A stretch of DNA of 64,000 nt from Clostridium sp. C2-6-12 (GCF_009928485.1 NZ_JAABNP010000017.1:51517-115516); one strand, 5' to 3'. Counted from the first letter of the stretch, positions 38,784 to 47,383 are shown. Notes: a model not told the origin generated them from the letters alone. Made by a program: numbers and translations.

Positions 38784-39488
38784 ATGCATGTTTTTGTCGA
38801 TTATAGAATTACTAATGAAGAATTAGTAAACCTTTCTAACTTAAATGTAAATCCAATACTGGTACCTAAATGCAACAAAGTTTATGAAGCAATAAATGGT
38901 CATCCTGATATTCAATTAAATATCCTCAAAAGTAAAGAAAATGATCATATTATTATTCAAAAAAATATGAGCAAAGATTTCATAAAAATTCTTGAATCAA
39001 ATAATATAAAATATATTCTTTCAAAAAATTCATTGTCCAATACATATCCTAAGGATATTATTTTAAATTCTTTGATTTTAGAAAATTATTTTATCCATAA
39101 TTTAAAATTTACAGATGAAAATCTTTTAAAATCACAAAATTTCAAAATAAAAATCAATGTTTCTCAAGGATATACTAAATGTTCAATTCTTCCTGTAAGA
39201 GATAATGCATTAATAACAAGTGATAAAGGTATTTTTGAAGCTCTAAAAGACTATAACTTTGACATCCTACTGCTTCCTCCCGCCAATATATTATTACCCT
39301 CATTAGACTATGGTTTTATAGGAGGTACTGGAGGTATGATTTCTAATGACAAGATGGCCTTCTTTGGTGACTTAGACTGCTATACTTATGGAGAAGAAGT
39401 TAAAAAATTTCTTTACAAATACGATGTTTCTCCAATAGCGCTAAGAAAAGGAAATTTGATAGATAGAGGCAGCTTGCTTACCCTTTAA
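38784..39488 (+). CDS. DUF6873-type (GME-fold) protein
   Basis: 234-aa cytoplasmic protein that resembles the DUF6873 family, related in fold to guanidino-group-modifying (pentein) enzymes. Visible traits are TKCSILPVRDNALITSD, YGFIGGTGGMISNDKMAFFGD and a glycine-rich core. The usual catalytic Cys of pentein hydrolases is not evident at the C-terminus, so enzymatic activity is doubtful. SD AAGGAGAATC. Single gene, divergent from ytxC. Confidence 0.6.
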   Translation: MHVFVDYRITNEELVNLSNLNVNPILVPKCNKVYEAINGHPDIQLNILKSKENDHIIIQKNMSKDFIKILESNNIKYILSKNSLSNTYPKDIILNSLILENYFIHNLKFTDENLLKSQNFKIKINVSQGYTKCSILPVRDNALITSDKGIFEALKDYNFDILLLPPANILLPSLDYGFIGGTGGMISNDKMAFFGDLDCYTYGEEVKKFLYKYDVSPIALRKGNLIDRGSLLTL

Positions 39489-39582
39489 TCATGTCCACTA
39501 TATAATATGATTTCTATTTTTTAATGTTACTTTTCCATTTCTTCTATAGTTACAAACTTTTTATGTTTGAATAAATATAAAA

Positions 39583-39647
39583 AATCAAGGTTATGCTTTA
39601 TTAGTAGGTGTTAAAATTAATCCATACTTTAAAAGCTAACCTTGATT
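39583..39647. terminator. Inverted repeat downstream of the DUF6873 gene
   Basis: AATCAAGGTTA and its exact complement (11 bp) flank a loop of about 43 nt and end in ATTTTT on the plus strand. The long loop is unusual for a terminator; it may be the terminator of the plus-strand gene or of the small minus-strand gene at 39734. Confidence 0.5.
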
Positions 39648-39733
39648 ATTTTTATAAATTTAAATTATTATTTCGTTATAAATATTAATACTTGAATGAG
39701 AGTAAAAATTTATTTCTTTGATTTTTGTAAATA

Positions 39734-39898
39734 TTATCCAATAAATCTTTTCTTTATTTCTTCTCCAATTCTTCCTGCCTTTTCTTTAATAAATTCACCC
39801 ATGCCTTTCATTTCATTACCCATATCCTGTGCTAATCCTTTCATTTCACCTCCCATTCTTTCTGCTTTTTCCATTATTTCTTTAGTAAAATGCTCCAT
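39734..39898 (-). CDS. 54-aa amphipathic small protein (unrecognised)
   Basis: An uninterrupted 54-codon frame from ATG 39898 to TAA, with SD AAAGGAGA 9-10 nt upstream. The product starts MEHFTKEIMEKAERMGGEMK and ends IGEEIKKRFIG. It is all-helical by composition, with MGxEMKG repeated twice and alternating charged and hydrophobic residues that suggest an amphipathic helix. No cysteine or membrane helix. No family was recognised. It lies alone in a 712-bp gap between plus-strand genes, with the inverted repeat at 39583-39647 past its stop. Confidence 0.65.
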   Translation of the reverse strand: MEHFTKEIMEKAERMGGEMKGLAQDMGNEMKGMGEFIKEKAGRIGEEIKKRFIG

Positions 39899-40200
39899 AT
39901 TAAAATTTCTCCTTTCGCAAAAATCTGTTCTTAATTTTTCATTGAATATAAAAGCAATTATTTGGGGTAGAAAAATATTTTATCTACATTAATAAGTTTG
40001 CCCCAAAATAGAAATATTATTAATATTAGCTTTTCTTTCTTAAAATTTTCTTTATTTTCCTAAACAGCTTAATAATTAGAATAAATAAATGAAAATCACT
40101 AAAATTTAAGAAAATCACTTTACATAGTAGCTTACTATCATTTAAACTATTTTAGTATAGATTTCACAAGTAATTATTTTATATTTATAGGAGGCAATTA

Positions 40201-41757
40201 ATGAGCGTACTTATTGTTAAAGATATGAATCACGGCTTTGGTGATAGAGCTATTTTCGAAGATGTTTCATTTAGATTATTAAAAGGAGAACATGTTGGTC
40301 TTATCGGTGCTAATGGAGAAGGTAAATCAACATTTATGAATATTGTAACAGGTAAACTTATGCCTGACGAAGGTAGTGTTTCCTGGTCTAATAATGTTAG
40401 AGTTGGATATATGGACCAACATGCTGCCTTAACTAAAGGACAAACTATTAGAGATGCTTTAAAAGAAGCATTTAGATATCTTTTTGACCTAGAATCAGAA
40501 ATGAATTCCTTATATGAAAAAATGGGTGACTGCACAGAAGATGAGTTAACAAAAATGCTTGAAAGAACTGCTGTAATTCAAGATATGCTTGATCATAACG
40601 GCTTTTATGTAATTGATCCAAAGGTTGAAGAAGTTGCAAAAGGACTAGGTCTTTTAGATTTAGGTCTTGATAGAGATGTTGATGATTTATCTGGAGGCCA
40701 AAGAACTAAGATTCTTTTAGGTAAGTTATTACTTGAATCTCCTGATATCTTACTTTTAGATGAACCTACAAACTATTTAGACGAAGAACATATAGAATGG
40801 CTAAAAAGATATTTACAGTCATATGAAAATGCCTTCATATTAATTTCACATGATGTTCCATTTATAAATTCAGTAGTAAATTTAATTTATCATGTTGAAG
40901 AAAGAAAACTCACAAGATATGTTGGGGACTATGATGAATTCCAAAGAATATATTCAGAAAATAAAAAGAAATTAGAAGCAGCATATGAAAAGCAACAAAA
41001 AGAAATTGCTAGACTTGAGGATTTCGTTGCTAGAAATAAAGCTAATGTAGCAACTGCTAATATGGCTAAATCTAGACAAAAGAAATTAGACAAGATGGAT
41101 GTAATTGAACTTTCTAAGGAAAAACCAAAACCAGAATTTGTCTTTAAGACTGCTAGAGCTTCAGGTAAAGTAATATTTGAAACTAAAGACTTAGTAATTG
41201 GTTATGACTCTCCTCTTACAAAACCATTACACTTATATATGGAAAGAGGACAAAAAATAGCTTTAGTTGGTGCTAATGGACTTGGGAAGTCAACACTATT
41301 AAAGAGTTTACTTGGTATAATAAAACCTTTAAGCGGAGAAGTTCATCTTGGAGATTATCAATACATAGGTTATTTCGAGCAAGAAGACAGATCTAATAAC
41401 AGCAATACTTGTATAGAGGAAGTATGGGAAGAATTCCCTGGATACACTCAATATCAAATAAGAGCTGCTCTTGCTAAATGTGGTCTAACTACTAAACAGC
41501 TAGAATCTCAAATAAGAGTTTTATCAGGTGGAGAAGCTGCTAAAGTAAGACTTTGTAAAATCATAAACAATGAAACAAATATATTAATCCTAGACGAACC
41601 TACAAACCATTTAGATATAGATGCAAAAGAAGAATTAAAGAGAGCTCTTAAAGAATATAAAGGAAGCATTCTATTAGTTTCCCATGAACCAGAATTTTAT
41701 AGAGATGTGGTAACTGAAACTTGGAATTGCGAAGATTGGACAACAAAAATCATATAA
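40201..41757 (+). CDS. ABC-F family ribosome-associated ATPase
   Basis: Soluble protein with two ABC ATPase domains and no membrane part, acting at the ribosomal E site in translation or antibiotic protection. 518 aa: Walker A GANGEGKST and GANGLGKST, signatures LSGGQRTKI and LSGGEAAKV, Walker B LLLDEPTNYLDEEH and LILDEPTNHLDIDA, and the charged inter-domain linker (about 240-320). SD AGGAGGCAA. It looks like the general YbiT/YkpA-type housekeeping class more than a resistance factor, but this is not certain. The leader of about 200 nt shows no clear attenuator. Confidence 0.93.
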   Translation: MSVLIVKDMNHGFGDRAIFEDVSFRLLKGEHVGLIGANGEGKSTFMNIVTGKLMPDEGSVSWSNNVRVGYMDQHAALTKGQTIRDALKEAFRYLFDLESEMNSLYEKMGDCTEDELTKMLERTAVIQDMLDHNGFYVIDPKVEEVAKGLGLLDLGLDRDVDDLSGGQRTKILLGKLLLESPDILLLDEPTNYLDEEHIEWLKRYLQSYENAFILISHDVPFINSVVNLIYHVEERKLTRYVGDYDEFQRIYSENKKKLEAAYEKQQKEIARLEDFVARNKANVATANMAKSRQKKLDKMDVIELSKEKPKPEFVFKTARASGKVIFETKDLVIGYDSPLTKPLHLYMERGQKIALVGANGLGKSTLLKSLLGIIKPLSGEVHLGDYQYIGYFEQEDRSNNSNTCIEEVWEEFPGYTQYQIRAALAKCGLTTKQLESQIRVLSGGEAAKVRLCKIINNETNILILDEPTNHLDIDAKEELKRALKEYKGSILLVSHEPEFYRDVVTETWNCEDWTTKII

Positions 41758-41804
41758 AAAATTTAATTCGTAGCACAAAATTACAGCTATAACTACAACA
41801 AAAT

Positions 41805-41848
41805 AAAAAGATCTTAATAATAGCAATATATATTATTAAGGTCTTTTT
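41805..41848. terminator. Bidirectional terminator, ABC-F / hxlR
   Basis: AAAAAGA-CTTAATAATA pairs with TATTATTAAG-TCTTTTT between convergent genes ending at 41757 and 41854. Confidence 0.85.
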
Positions 41849-41853
41849 ATCGT

Positions 41854-42174
41854 CTATATATTTGACTTACCCCATTCACACATATTTCTTACGAGAGGAA
41901 TAAGACTTTGGCCTTTTTGTGTTAATGAATATTCTACTTTAGGCGGAATTTGTGGATATTCTTTTCTAAATATTATATTTTCATTTTCTAATTCTTTTAA
42001 TTGGGAACTTAACATCTTATGAGTAATTCCTTCAATATTCTTCTTTAACTCCCCATATCTTAAAGTGCCACTGCATGCAAGTAAATAAATAACTTTTAGT
42101 TTCCATTTTCCACTTATAATAGACAAAGTATATTCAAAGGGTTCCTTATTATTGACATAGCAAAGCTTCTCCAT
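41854..42174 (-). CDS. HxlR-family winged-helix regulator
   Basis: 106-aa DNA-binding protein with the full HxlR signature: FEYTLSIISGKWKLKVIYLL, LRYGELKKNIEGITHKMLSSQLKELE in form and the wing VEYSLTQKGQSLIPLV. These usually sense redox or toxic electrophiles. There is one N-terminal cysteine (CYVNN, about residue 5) and others at LACSG and NMCEW. The ATG at 42174 follows SD AAAGGAGA. Divergent from the amidohydrolase gene; a large dyad covers the intergenic region. Confidence 0.92.
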   Translation of the reverse strand: MEKLCYVNNKEPFEYTLSIISGKWKLKVIYLLACSGTLRYGELKKNIEGITHKMLSSQLKELENENIIFRKEYPQIPPKVEYSLTQKGQSLIPLVRNMCEWGKSNI

Positions 42175-42190
42175 TTCTTCCACTCTCCTT

Positions 42191-42227
42191 TATGATAGTA
42201 TAGCACAAAAAAGTGCATACTTTCATA
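42191..42227. promoter_or_regulatory. HxlR operator candidate (long near-palindrome)
   Basis: TATGATAGTATAGCAC, six A, GTGCATACTTTCATA: arms of about 15 bp with one mismatch and one inserted base. It covers the TATACT -10-like box of hxlR (42196-42201, minus strand) and abuts the -35 box of the divergent gene. Confidence 0.65.
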
Positions 42228-42229
42228 AA

Positions 42230-42258
42230 TTTACAGCTTCTATATAATGTACTTATAA
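42230..42258 (+). promoter_or_regulatory. Promoter of the amidohydrolase gene
   Basis: TTTACA at 42230-42235, 17-bp spacer, TTATAA at 42253-42258. It starts 3 bp after the operator dyad. Confidence 0.55.
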
Positions 42259-42297
42259 GGCCTTATGATAATACAATATTGAAAAGGAATGATATAA

Positions 42298-43086
42298 ATG
42301 ATTATAGATGGACATTCACATGTAATCTTACCAGCAGAAAAACATATTCAAATAATGAATCAAGCAGGAGTTCATAAAACAATACTCTTTTCCACCTCCG
42401 TGCATCCTGAAAATTCCATAGACCTGCAAGAATTAAAAATAGAAATGAAAAAATTAAATGATGTTGTAGGAGGAAAAACACCTTCATTAATAGAAACTAA
42501 GCGTAAATCTATAAATGAACTTATGACGGTAATTAACAGTTACCCAGACAGGTATATAGGCTTTGGAAATGTCCCATTAGGAGTGAGTGAAAATGACACC
42601 AACGCATATATTGGAGAAAATATAGCAAATAACAAACTTGCTGGCATAGGTGAATTTACTCCAGCAAGCGGACAAGTAAAATTATTAGCCCCCATTTTCA
42701 AAGCTTCCATGAATTTTGGAAGATTACCAATTTGGATACATGGCTTCAATCCTCTAGATTTACAGGATATAAGAGAAATAGCTGAATTATGCAAGGCTTA
42801 TCCTTATATACCTGTAATATTAGGCCATTTAGGTGGAAGTAACTGGATGACAACTATAGAACTTGCAAAGGAAATCCGAAATTTATATCTTGATACATCT
42901 GCATATTTCTCCACTCTTGTCTTAAAAATTGTTATAAATGAAATCCCACAAAAATGCATCTTTGGTGTAGACATGCCTTATGGGGATTTACAGTTATCAT
43001 TAGATGCAGTAAGAAAAATATGTAAAGATTCATATGTTGAAGATGCTGTTTTAGGTAATAACATAGCAGCATTATTAAAGATTTAA
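42298..43086 (+). CDS. Amidohydrolase-family (ACMSD-like) metal-dependent hydrolase
   Basis: 262-aa TIM-barrel enzyme of the amidohydrolase 2 superfamily. Metal-ligand motifs are present: DGHSHV at residues 3-8, IHGFNP in the middle, LGHLGG at about 178-183 and FGVDMPYGD with the late aspartate near 230. Hydrolysis or decarboxylation of a small organic acid is possible; the substrate is unknown. SD AAAGGAATG. It is the likely target of the divergent HxlR regulator. Confidence 0.82.
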   Translation: MIIDGHSHVILPAEKHIQIMNQAGVHKTILFSTSVHPENSIDLQELKIEMKKLNDVVGGKTPSLIETKRKSINELMTVINSYPDRYIGFGNVPLGVSENDTNAYIGENIANNKLAGIGEFTPASGQVKLLAPIFKASMNFGRLPIWIHGFNPLDLQDIREIAELCKAYPYIPVILGHLGGSNWMTTIELAKEIRNLYLDTSAYFSTLVLKIVINEIPQKCIFGVDMPYGDLQLSLDAVRKICKDSYVEDAVLGNNIAALLKI

Positions 43087-43280
43087 CTTTTGATTTATAC
43101 TGCTCAAAATTTGTCCTTGGCTGTTATTAGTCAAGGATATTTTGCTATTCTTAATCTATAATTCTCACAAGAGAGAAAAACACCGTTGTGTGTTAACTCA
43201 AAATCAATAATACTCAAATTCATTCAAATTACTTATTTTTATATTATCCTCTTCTATCAAAATAGTTAATATAAGAATAT

Positions 43281-43314
43281 AAAAAGAGGCAGTCACATTA
43301 GTGACAGCGTCTTT
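43281..43314 (-). terminator. MATE gene terminator
   Basis: GACGC-GTCAC pairs with GTGAC-GCCTC with a 4-nt loop and ends in TTTTTATA on the minus strand, overlapping the MATE stop region. A weaker plus-strand hairpin (TCCTTG/CAAGGA, 43113-43138) may end the amidohydrolase transcript. Confidence 0.8.
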
Positions 43315-44652
43315 CTATACTCTATGCGTAATCCACTTAGTTCCTCTAACCCTATACAAATACAATGTTCCTCGGACAATCCAATCAACGTACATTGCAA
43401 TCCATATTCCAAGAATTCCAATATTACATACAATCCCTAATATATATCCAAGCCCAATTCTAAACATCCACATTCCAACAAATGCTGTTATCATTGTATA
43501 TCTTGTATCTCCAGCTCCTTTAAGCCCTGCAGACAATACAAAGGAAATCGCCCATGCTAAATATGCTATACTATTACTTTTTACTAATATACCAGTAAGT
43601 TTTATTATCTCTGGAACATCAGTATAAATACTAGCTACCCATTCAGAAATAGGGAAAAATAACAGCCCTATAGATACTAAACATATGGTTGTAAATTTAA
43701 CTAGATATAGAAGAGTATCTTTTGCACCCTTAACATCATTTCTACCAATGTATTGTCCCACTAATGTAGTAGCAGCCATACAAAGTGCAGTTCCTGGAAC
43801 ATTCATTATCTGCATTATTGACATTCCAATAGCATTAGCTGCAATTGATGCTGTTCCCATAGTAACTATAAACACTTGTACGATTAGTTTTCCAGTATTA
43901 AAAATCACCTGTTCAACTCCTGCTGGTATTCCAATATTAAATATGCTCTTTTGAGTATTGATATCAAATTTAAATGAAAGTATATTTTTAACTTTTATCA
44001 CTTTGCTCCCCCTGAATAATACTGTCATTATAATTATAGCCCCGATCATTCTAGCTATAGCAATTGCTATTGCAGCTCCCATTATTCCAAAGGAAGGTAT
44101 GTTCAAACCATCGATTCCAAATATTAGCATATACCCTAATACTATATTTATTATGTTTATAAACATTGTAATGTACATTGGAGTTTTTGTATCTCCTGCT
44201 CCCCTAAGTATACCATTTGCAATTTGAGATATAGCAATAAAGGGATACGTAATTAAGGTAAACTCTATGTATAATTTAGCATTGGCTTTAACCAATTCTT
44301 CTGCTGAACCATATAAAAAATTAATTACTGGTATACGAAAAATCCATAATATCAAGGATATTATTCCTGAAACTAAAAGTCCAGACACTATAGCTTGTTT
44401 AGCAGTTTCGTTAGCCACTTTATGATGTTCTTGTCCAATTTGCTGTGCAACCACTACAGTTGCACCCACTGACAAAGCTGCAAAAAAAGCTATGAACAAA
44501 TTATTCATAGAATCAACCATTCCAATAGCTGAAACAGCTTCCTTCCCAATATGCCCTGCCATCATGGTGTTACATACTCCAAGTAGCATAACAAAAGTTT
44601 GTTCAACAACTATTGGTATTGCTAGTCCCAGAATATCTTTTCTAATTAACAT
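43315..44652 (-). CDS. MATE-family efflux transporter
   Basis: 445-aa multidrug/toxin exporter (NorM/DinF superfamily) with twelve predicted helices in two homologous halves. Characteristic segments are PIVVEQTFVMLLGVCNTMMAGHIG, GNGILRGAGDTKTP-like NGILRGAGDTKTP and GLKGAGDTRYT. SD AAGAAGGAAA. Divergent from a MerR-type regulator, and its promoter has the stretched spacer seen in MerR-controlled genes, so drug-inducible expression is likely. Confidence 0.92.
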   Translation of the reverse strand: MLIRKDILGLAIPIVVEQTFVMLLGVCNTMMAGHIGKEAVSAIGMVDSMNNLFIAFFAALSVGATVVVAQQIGQEHHKVANETAKQAIVSGLLVSGIISLILWIFRIPVINFLYGSAEELVKANAKLYIEFTLITYPFIAISQIANGILRGAGDTKTPMYITMFINIINIVLGYMLIFGIDGLNIPSFGIMGAAIAIAIARMIGAIIIMTVLFRGSKVIKVKNILSFKFDINTQKSIFNIGIPAGVEQVIFNTGKLIVQVFIVTMGTASIAANAIGMSIMQIMNVPGTALCMAATTLVGQYIGRNDVKGAKDTLLYLVKFTTICLVSIGLLFFPISEWVASIYTDVPEIIKLTGILVKSNSIAYLAWAISFVLSAGLKGAGDTRYTMITAFVGMWMFRIGLGYILGIVCNIGILGIWIAMYVDWIVRGTLYLYRVRGTKWITHRV

Positions 44653-44688
44653 TATATTTCCTTCTTTCCATATTTTACTGACAATTAC

Positions 44689-44719
44689 ATTCTAATGGTT
44701 ACAGTATAGTCTAAGTCAA
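44689..44719 (-). promoter_or_regulatory. MerR-type promoter/operator of the MATE gene
   Basis: TTGACT (44714-44719), 19-bp spacer, TAGAAT (44689-44694) on the minus strand. Within the spacer TTAGACTATACTGTAA is a dyad with 12 of 16 symmetric positions. A 19-bp spacer with central dyad is the known layout of promoters activated by DNA distortion by MerR-family proteins. Confidence 0.75.
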
Positions 44720-44815
44720 CTCTTTTTTTATTTATATAAAATTTACAAGTTGGATATGTTGGAATATAATTTAAAATATTGAATACTTAAACATAAATAA
44801 TGGAGGATATATAAC

Positions 44816-45181
44816 ATGGGATACAGCATTGCTGAAGCAGCCGAAAAAATTGATCTATCTACATATACACTTAGGTATTACGATAAAATGGGTCTACTGC
44901 CTTTTGTAGAGCGTAATGAATTAGGAAATAGAGATTTTAAAGAAAAGGATTTAGAATGGCTTAAGCTTATCCGTTGTCTTAAAAATTCAAATATGCCTAT
45001 TAAAAAAATAAAAGAAGTTATAAAATTGAGCCTTGAAGGTGATGATACTCTTAGTATTCGCAAAGAAATACTTTCAAATCATCGTAAAGAAGTTGTAAAT
45101 AAAATTGAAGAACTACATAAAAGCCTTGATAAAATAGATAATAAAATCAATTATTATGAACGTGCTTCTAAAAGTATCTAA
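44816..45181 (+). CDS. MerR-family transcriptional regulator
   Basis: 121 aa: N-terminal MerR helix-turn-helix with wing (YSIAEAAEKIDLSTYTLRYY, DKMGLLPFVERNELGNRDF) and a C-terminal dimerising coiled coil (about 80-118). There is no large effector-binding domain, as in small drug- or aldehyde-responsive MerR proteins of the AdhR type. SD GGAGGATAT. Divergent from the MATE gene. Confidence 0.92.
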   Translation: MGYSIAEAAEKIDLSTYTLRYYDKMGLLPFVERNELGNRDFKEKDLEWLKLIRCLKNSNMPIKKIKEVIKLSLEGDDTLSIRKEILSNHRKEVVNKIEELHKSLDKIDNKINYYERASKSI

Positions 45182-45204
45182 TAAACTTTAAATTAATATA
45201 TAAT

Positions 45205-45233
45205 TTGTAAATCTTTATGAAAACTTATATAAT
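45205..45233 (+). promoter_or_regulatory. Promoter of the yjdF riboswitch transcript
   Basis: TTGTAA (45205-45210), 17-bp spacer, TATAAT (45228-45233), 6-7 bp before the start of the riboswitch sequence. Confidence 0.7.
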
Positions 45234-45238
45234 AATAT

Positions 45239-45348
45239 TAGGGATAAAAACACAGTTCCGTTGGTAGTCGGAACCTACATTAATTAAATGTAGCAGTAAC
45301 CTGCCCTCCTGGGGTTGTCCATTCTCTATTTAGTTTTTTTACAGGAGG
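45239..45348 (+). ncRNA. yjdF (azaaromatic-sensing) riboswitch
   Basis: The leader shows the yjdF RNA layout: GGGATAAAAACACAGTTCCG, then CGGAAC closing the first hairpin, a variable hairpin (CTACATT/AATGTAG), AGTAACCTGCCC and GGGGTTGTCC. It sits right before a yjdF-family gene. CCTCCTG at 45305-45311 is exactly complementary to the CAGGAGG SD at 45342-45348, so control of translation by SD sequestration is a simple model. Confidence 0.88.
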
Positions 45349-45356
45349 ATACACTT

Positions 45357-45779
45357 ATGATATCTCAAATTAATTTGACAGTTCTTTTTAGTGAACCTTT
45401 TTGGATTGGAGTTTTCGAACTTACTGAGGATGAGGAATATAAAGTATGCAAAGTAACTTTTGGTTCTGAACCAAGGGAAGATGAAACTTTAGATTTTGTA
45501 TTAAAAAGATTTTATTCCTTAAATTTTAGTAGCCCAATTTCAACTGATAAAAATGTTTTAGTTGAAAAAAAATTAAATCCAAAGAGAATTCAACGAAAAA
45601 TTCAAAAGGAAACTTCTACAAATGGAATTGGAACAAAAGCTCAAATAGCTTTAAAACTTCAACACGAGCAATGTAAAGTTGAACGTAAGAAAAAATCCAA
45701 AGCACAAAAAGAACTTGAAGAACAAAGAAAATTTGAATTAAAACAAAAGAAAAGACTTGAAAAACGCAAAGGGCACTAG
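45357..45779 (+). CDS. yjdF: YjdF-family (DUF2992) protein
   Basis: 140-aa protein with a conserved N-terminal half (QINLTVLFSEPFWIGVFEL, KVCKVTFGSEP) and a very basic, helical C-terminal half rich in K/E/Q (about 85-140), which suggests RNA or ribosome contact. The family's function is unknown; expression is tied to azaaromatic compounds through the riboswitch. The ATG at 45357 follows SD CAGGAGGA. An in-frame TTG at 45315 lies inside the riboswitch and is not credible as a start. Confidence 0.92.
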   Translation: MISQINLTVLFSEPFWIGVFELTEDEEYKVCKVTFGSEPREDETLDFVLKRFYSLNFSSPISTDKNVLVEKKLNPKRIQRKIQKETSTNGIGTKAQIALKLQHEQCKVERKKKSKAQKELEEQRKFELKQKKRLEKRKGH

Positions 45780-45842
45780 TCAATTTAAAATTAAATTATA
45801 GAATATTAATTAAAAAATATGTAAATATTCTATAATGATTAG

Positions 45843-45888
45843 AATCATGGGTTATGATAGTAATTCTATTGTAAGTCATGATTTTTCC
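45843..45888 (+). terminator. yjdF terminator
   Basis: An 18-bp stem with G-U pairs and one mismatch (AATCATG...CATGATT, inner ATAG/CTAT) with a 5-nt loop, followed by TTTTCCTTTT. Confidence 0.7.
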
Positions 45889-45974
45889 TTTTACGAAATT
45901 AATATTAAATAGGACGTTTTATTTTATAACTGTTAAATAAATTTATTTTATTTTTCCATTTCAAAAAAGTTATC

Positions 45975-46004
45975 TTGACATAAAATACTAAAATGTTATT
46001 ATAA
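45975..46004 (+). promoter_or_regulatory. Promoter of the threonine ammonia-lyase gene
   Basis: Consensus TTGACA at 45975-45980 and TTATAA at 45999-46004 (18-bp spacer), 50 bp before the coding start. No T-box or leader peptide was seen in the 275-bp gap. Confidence 0.65.
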
Positions 46005-46054
46005 AAGTATTGATATTTACAAGGAATTTATACATAAAAAGGAGTTCTTACTAG

Positions 46055-47275
46055 ATGATGACGTTAGATAAATTTGAAAAAGCATATGAAGTTGTTCAAA
46101 GTGTAATATTAAAAACAAAGTTAGTTTATAGTGATTATTATTCAGATATTACTGGAAATAAAGTTTATTTAAAACCTGAAAATATGCAAAAAACTGGCGC
46201 TTATAAAATTAGAGGTGCTTATTATAAAATCAGTACTCTTACTGAAGAAGAGAGAAGCAAGGGGCTCATAACAGCTTCTGCTGGCAATCATGCCCAAGGT
46301 GTTGCATATGCTGCTAAAGAATATAAATCTAAGGCCGTAATAGTAATGCCTACCACTACTCCCCTTATGAAGGTAAACCGTACAAAAGCATACGGTGCAG
46401 AAGTTATTTTACATGGAGATGTTTATGATGAAGCCTGCAATTATGCTCTAAAGCTTGCTGAAGAAAAAGGCTATACTTTTATTCATCCTTTCGATGATTT
46501 AGACGTTGCAACTGGACAGGGCTCTATTGCAATGGAAATTGTAAAAGAACTTCCAACAGTTGATATTATTTTAGTTCCAATTGGAGGCGGAGGACTTGCA
46601 GCTGGAGTTTCTACCCTAGTCAAACTCCTTAATCCTAACATTAAAGTTATTGGTGTTGAACCAGCAGGTGCTAATTGTATGCAAGAATCACTAAAGAAAG
46701 GTGAAGTAACTACTTTGCAATCAGTTGATACTATAGCAGATGGTACTGCTGTTAAAACTCCTGGCTCTAAAATATTTCCTTATGTAAAAGAAAATATTGA
46801 TGACATTATTACTATTGAAGATCATGAATTAATAGGTGCTTTTTTAGATATGCTTGAAAATCATAAAATGCTTGCTGAAAATTCTGGCCTGCTTACAGTA
46901 GCTGCACTAAAACATTTAAATGTAAGAGATAAAAAAGTTGTTTCTATTATAAGCGGAGGCAATATGGATGTGATTACTTTTGCTTCTTTAGTTCAACATG
47001 GCTTAATTGAAAGAGAACGTATATGTACAATTTCAGTTTTACTTCCTGATAAACCTGGTGAATTAACAAATGTCTCAAAAGTAATTTCAGAAGCTCAAGG
47101 TAATATAATAAAGCTTGACCACAATCAATTTGTAAGCATTAATCGTAATAGTGCTGTTGAATTGGACATTACTATGGAAACCTTTGGTCATGAGCATAAA
47201 GAAGCAATTGTTAAAGCTCTTATAGATAATGGTTATAAACCAAGATTAATTCAACCAAAAATGATTTATCAATAA
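46055..47275 (+). CDS. Threonine ammonia-lyase (with ACT domain)
   Basis: PLP enzyme deaminating threonine to 2-oxobutanoate, either for isoleucine synthesis or as a catabolic step. 406 aa: PLP lysine K51 in KTGAYKIRGA, phosphate-binding GGGGLAAG (about 175-182), and a single C-terminal ACT domain (about 330-406, TISVLLPDKPGELT). That is the medium-length form; long biosynthetic IlvA has two ACT-like units. SD AAGGAG 10 nt from the ATG. Monocistronic with own promoter and terminator, so the ilvA/tdcB distinction is left open. Confidence 0.92.
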   Translation: MMTLDKFEKAYEVVQSVILKTKLVYSDYYSDITGNKVYLKPENMQKTGAYKIRGAYYKISTLTEEERSKGLITASAGNHAQGVAYAAKEYKSKAVIVMPTTTPLMKVNRTKAYGAEVILHGDVYDEACNYALKLAEEKGYTFIHPFDDLDVATGQGSIAMEIVKELPTVDIILVPIGGGGLAAGVSTLVKLLNPNIKVIGVEPAGANCMQESLKKGEVTTLQSVDTIADGTAVKTPGSKIFPYVKENIDDIITIEDHELIGAFLDMLENHKMLAENSGLLTVAALKHLNVRDKKVVSIISGGNMDVITFASLVQHGLIERERICTISVLLPDKPGELTNVSKVISEAQGNIIKLDHNQFVSINRNSAVELDITMETFGHEHKEAIVKALIDNGYKPRLIQPKMIYQ

Positions 47276-47313
47276 AAAATAGATCCCTCAAATTATTGAG
47301 GGATCTATTTTTA
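47276..47313. terminator. Bidirectional terminator after threonine ammonia-lyase
   Basis: AAAAATAGATCCCTCAA pairs perfectly with its complement around a 4-nt loop, starting at the stop codon. It also serves the convergent HAD gene. Confidence 0.92.
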
Positions 47314-47383
47314 TGAAAATAACTAAAATCCTAAAAATAATCTATATATACTACTTATTCTATATATAAATCTATGTAAATAA

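Noticed and set aside
39696..39992. Plus-strand 98-codon open frame
   Set aside because: It is antisense to the small minus-strand gene with a good SD, has no SD of its own and has proline/serine-rich content typical of a shadow frame.
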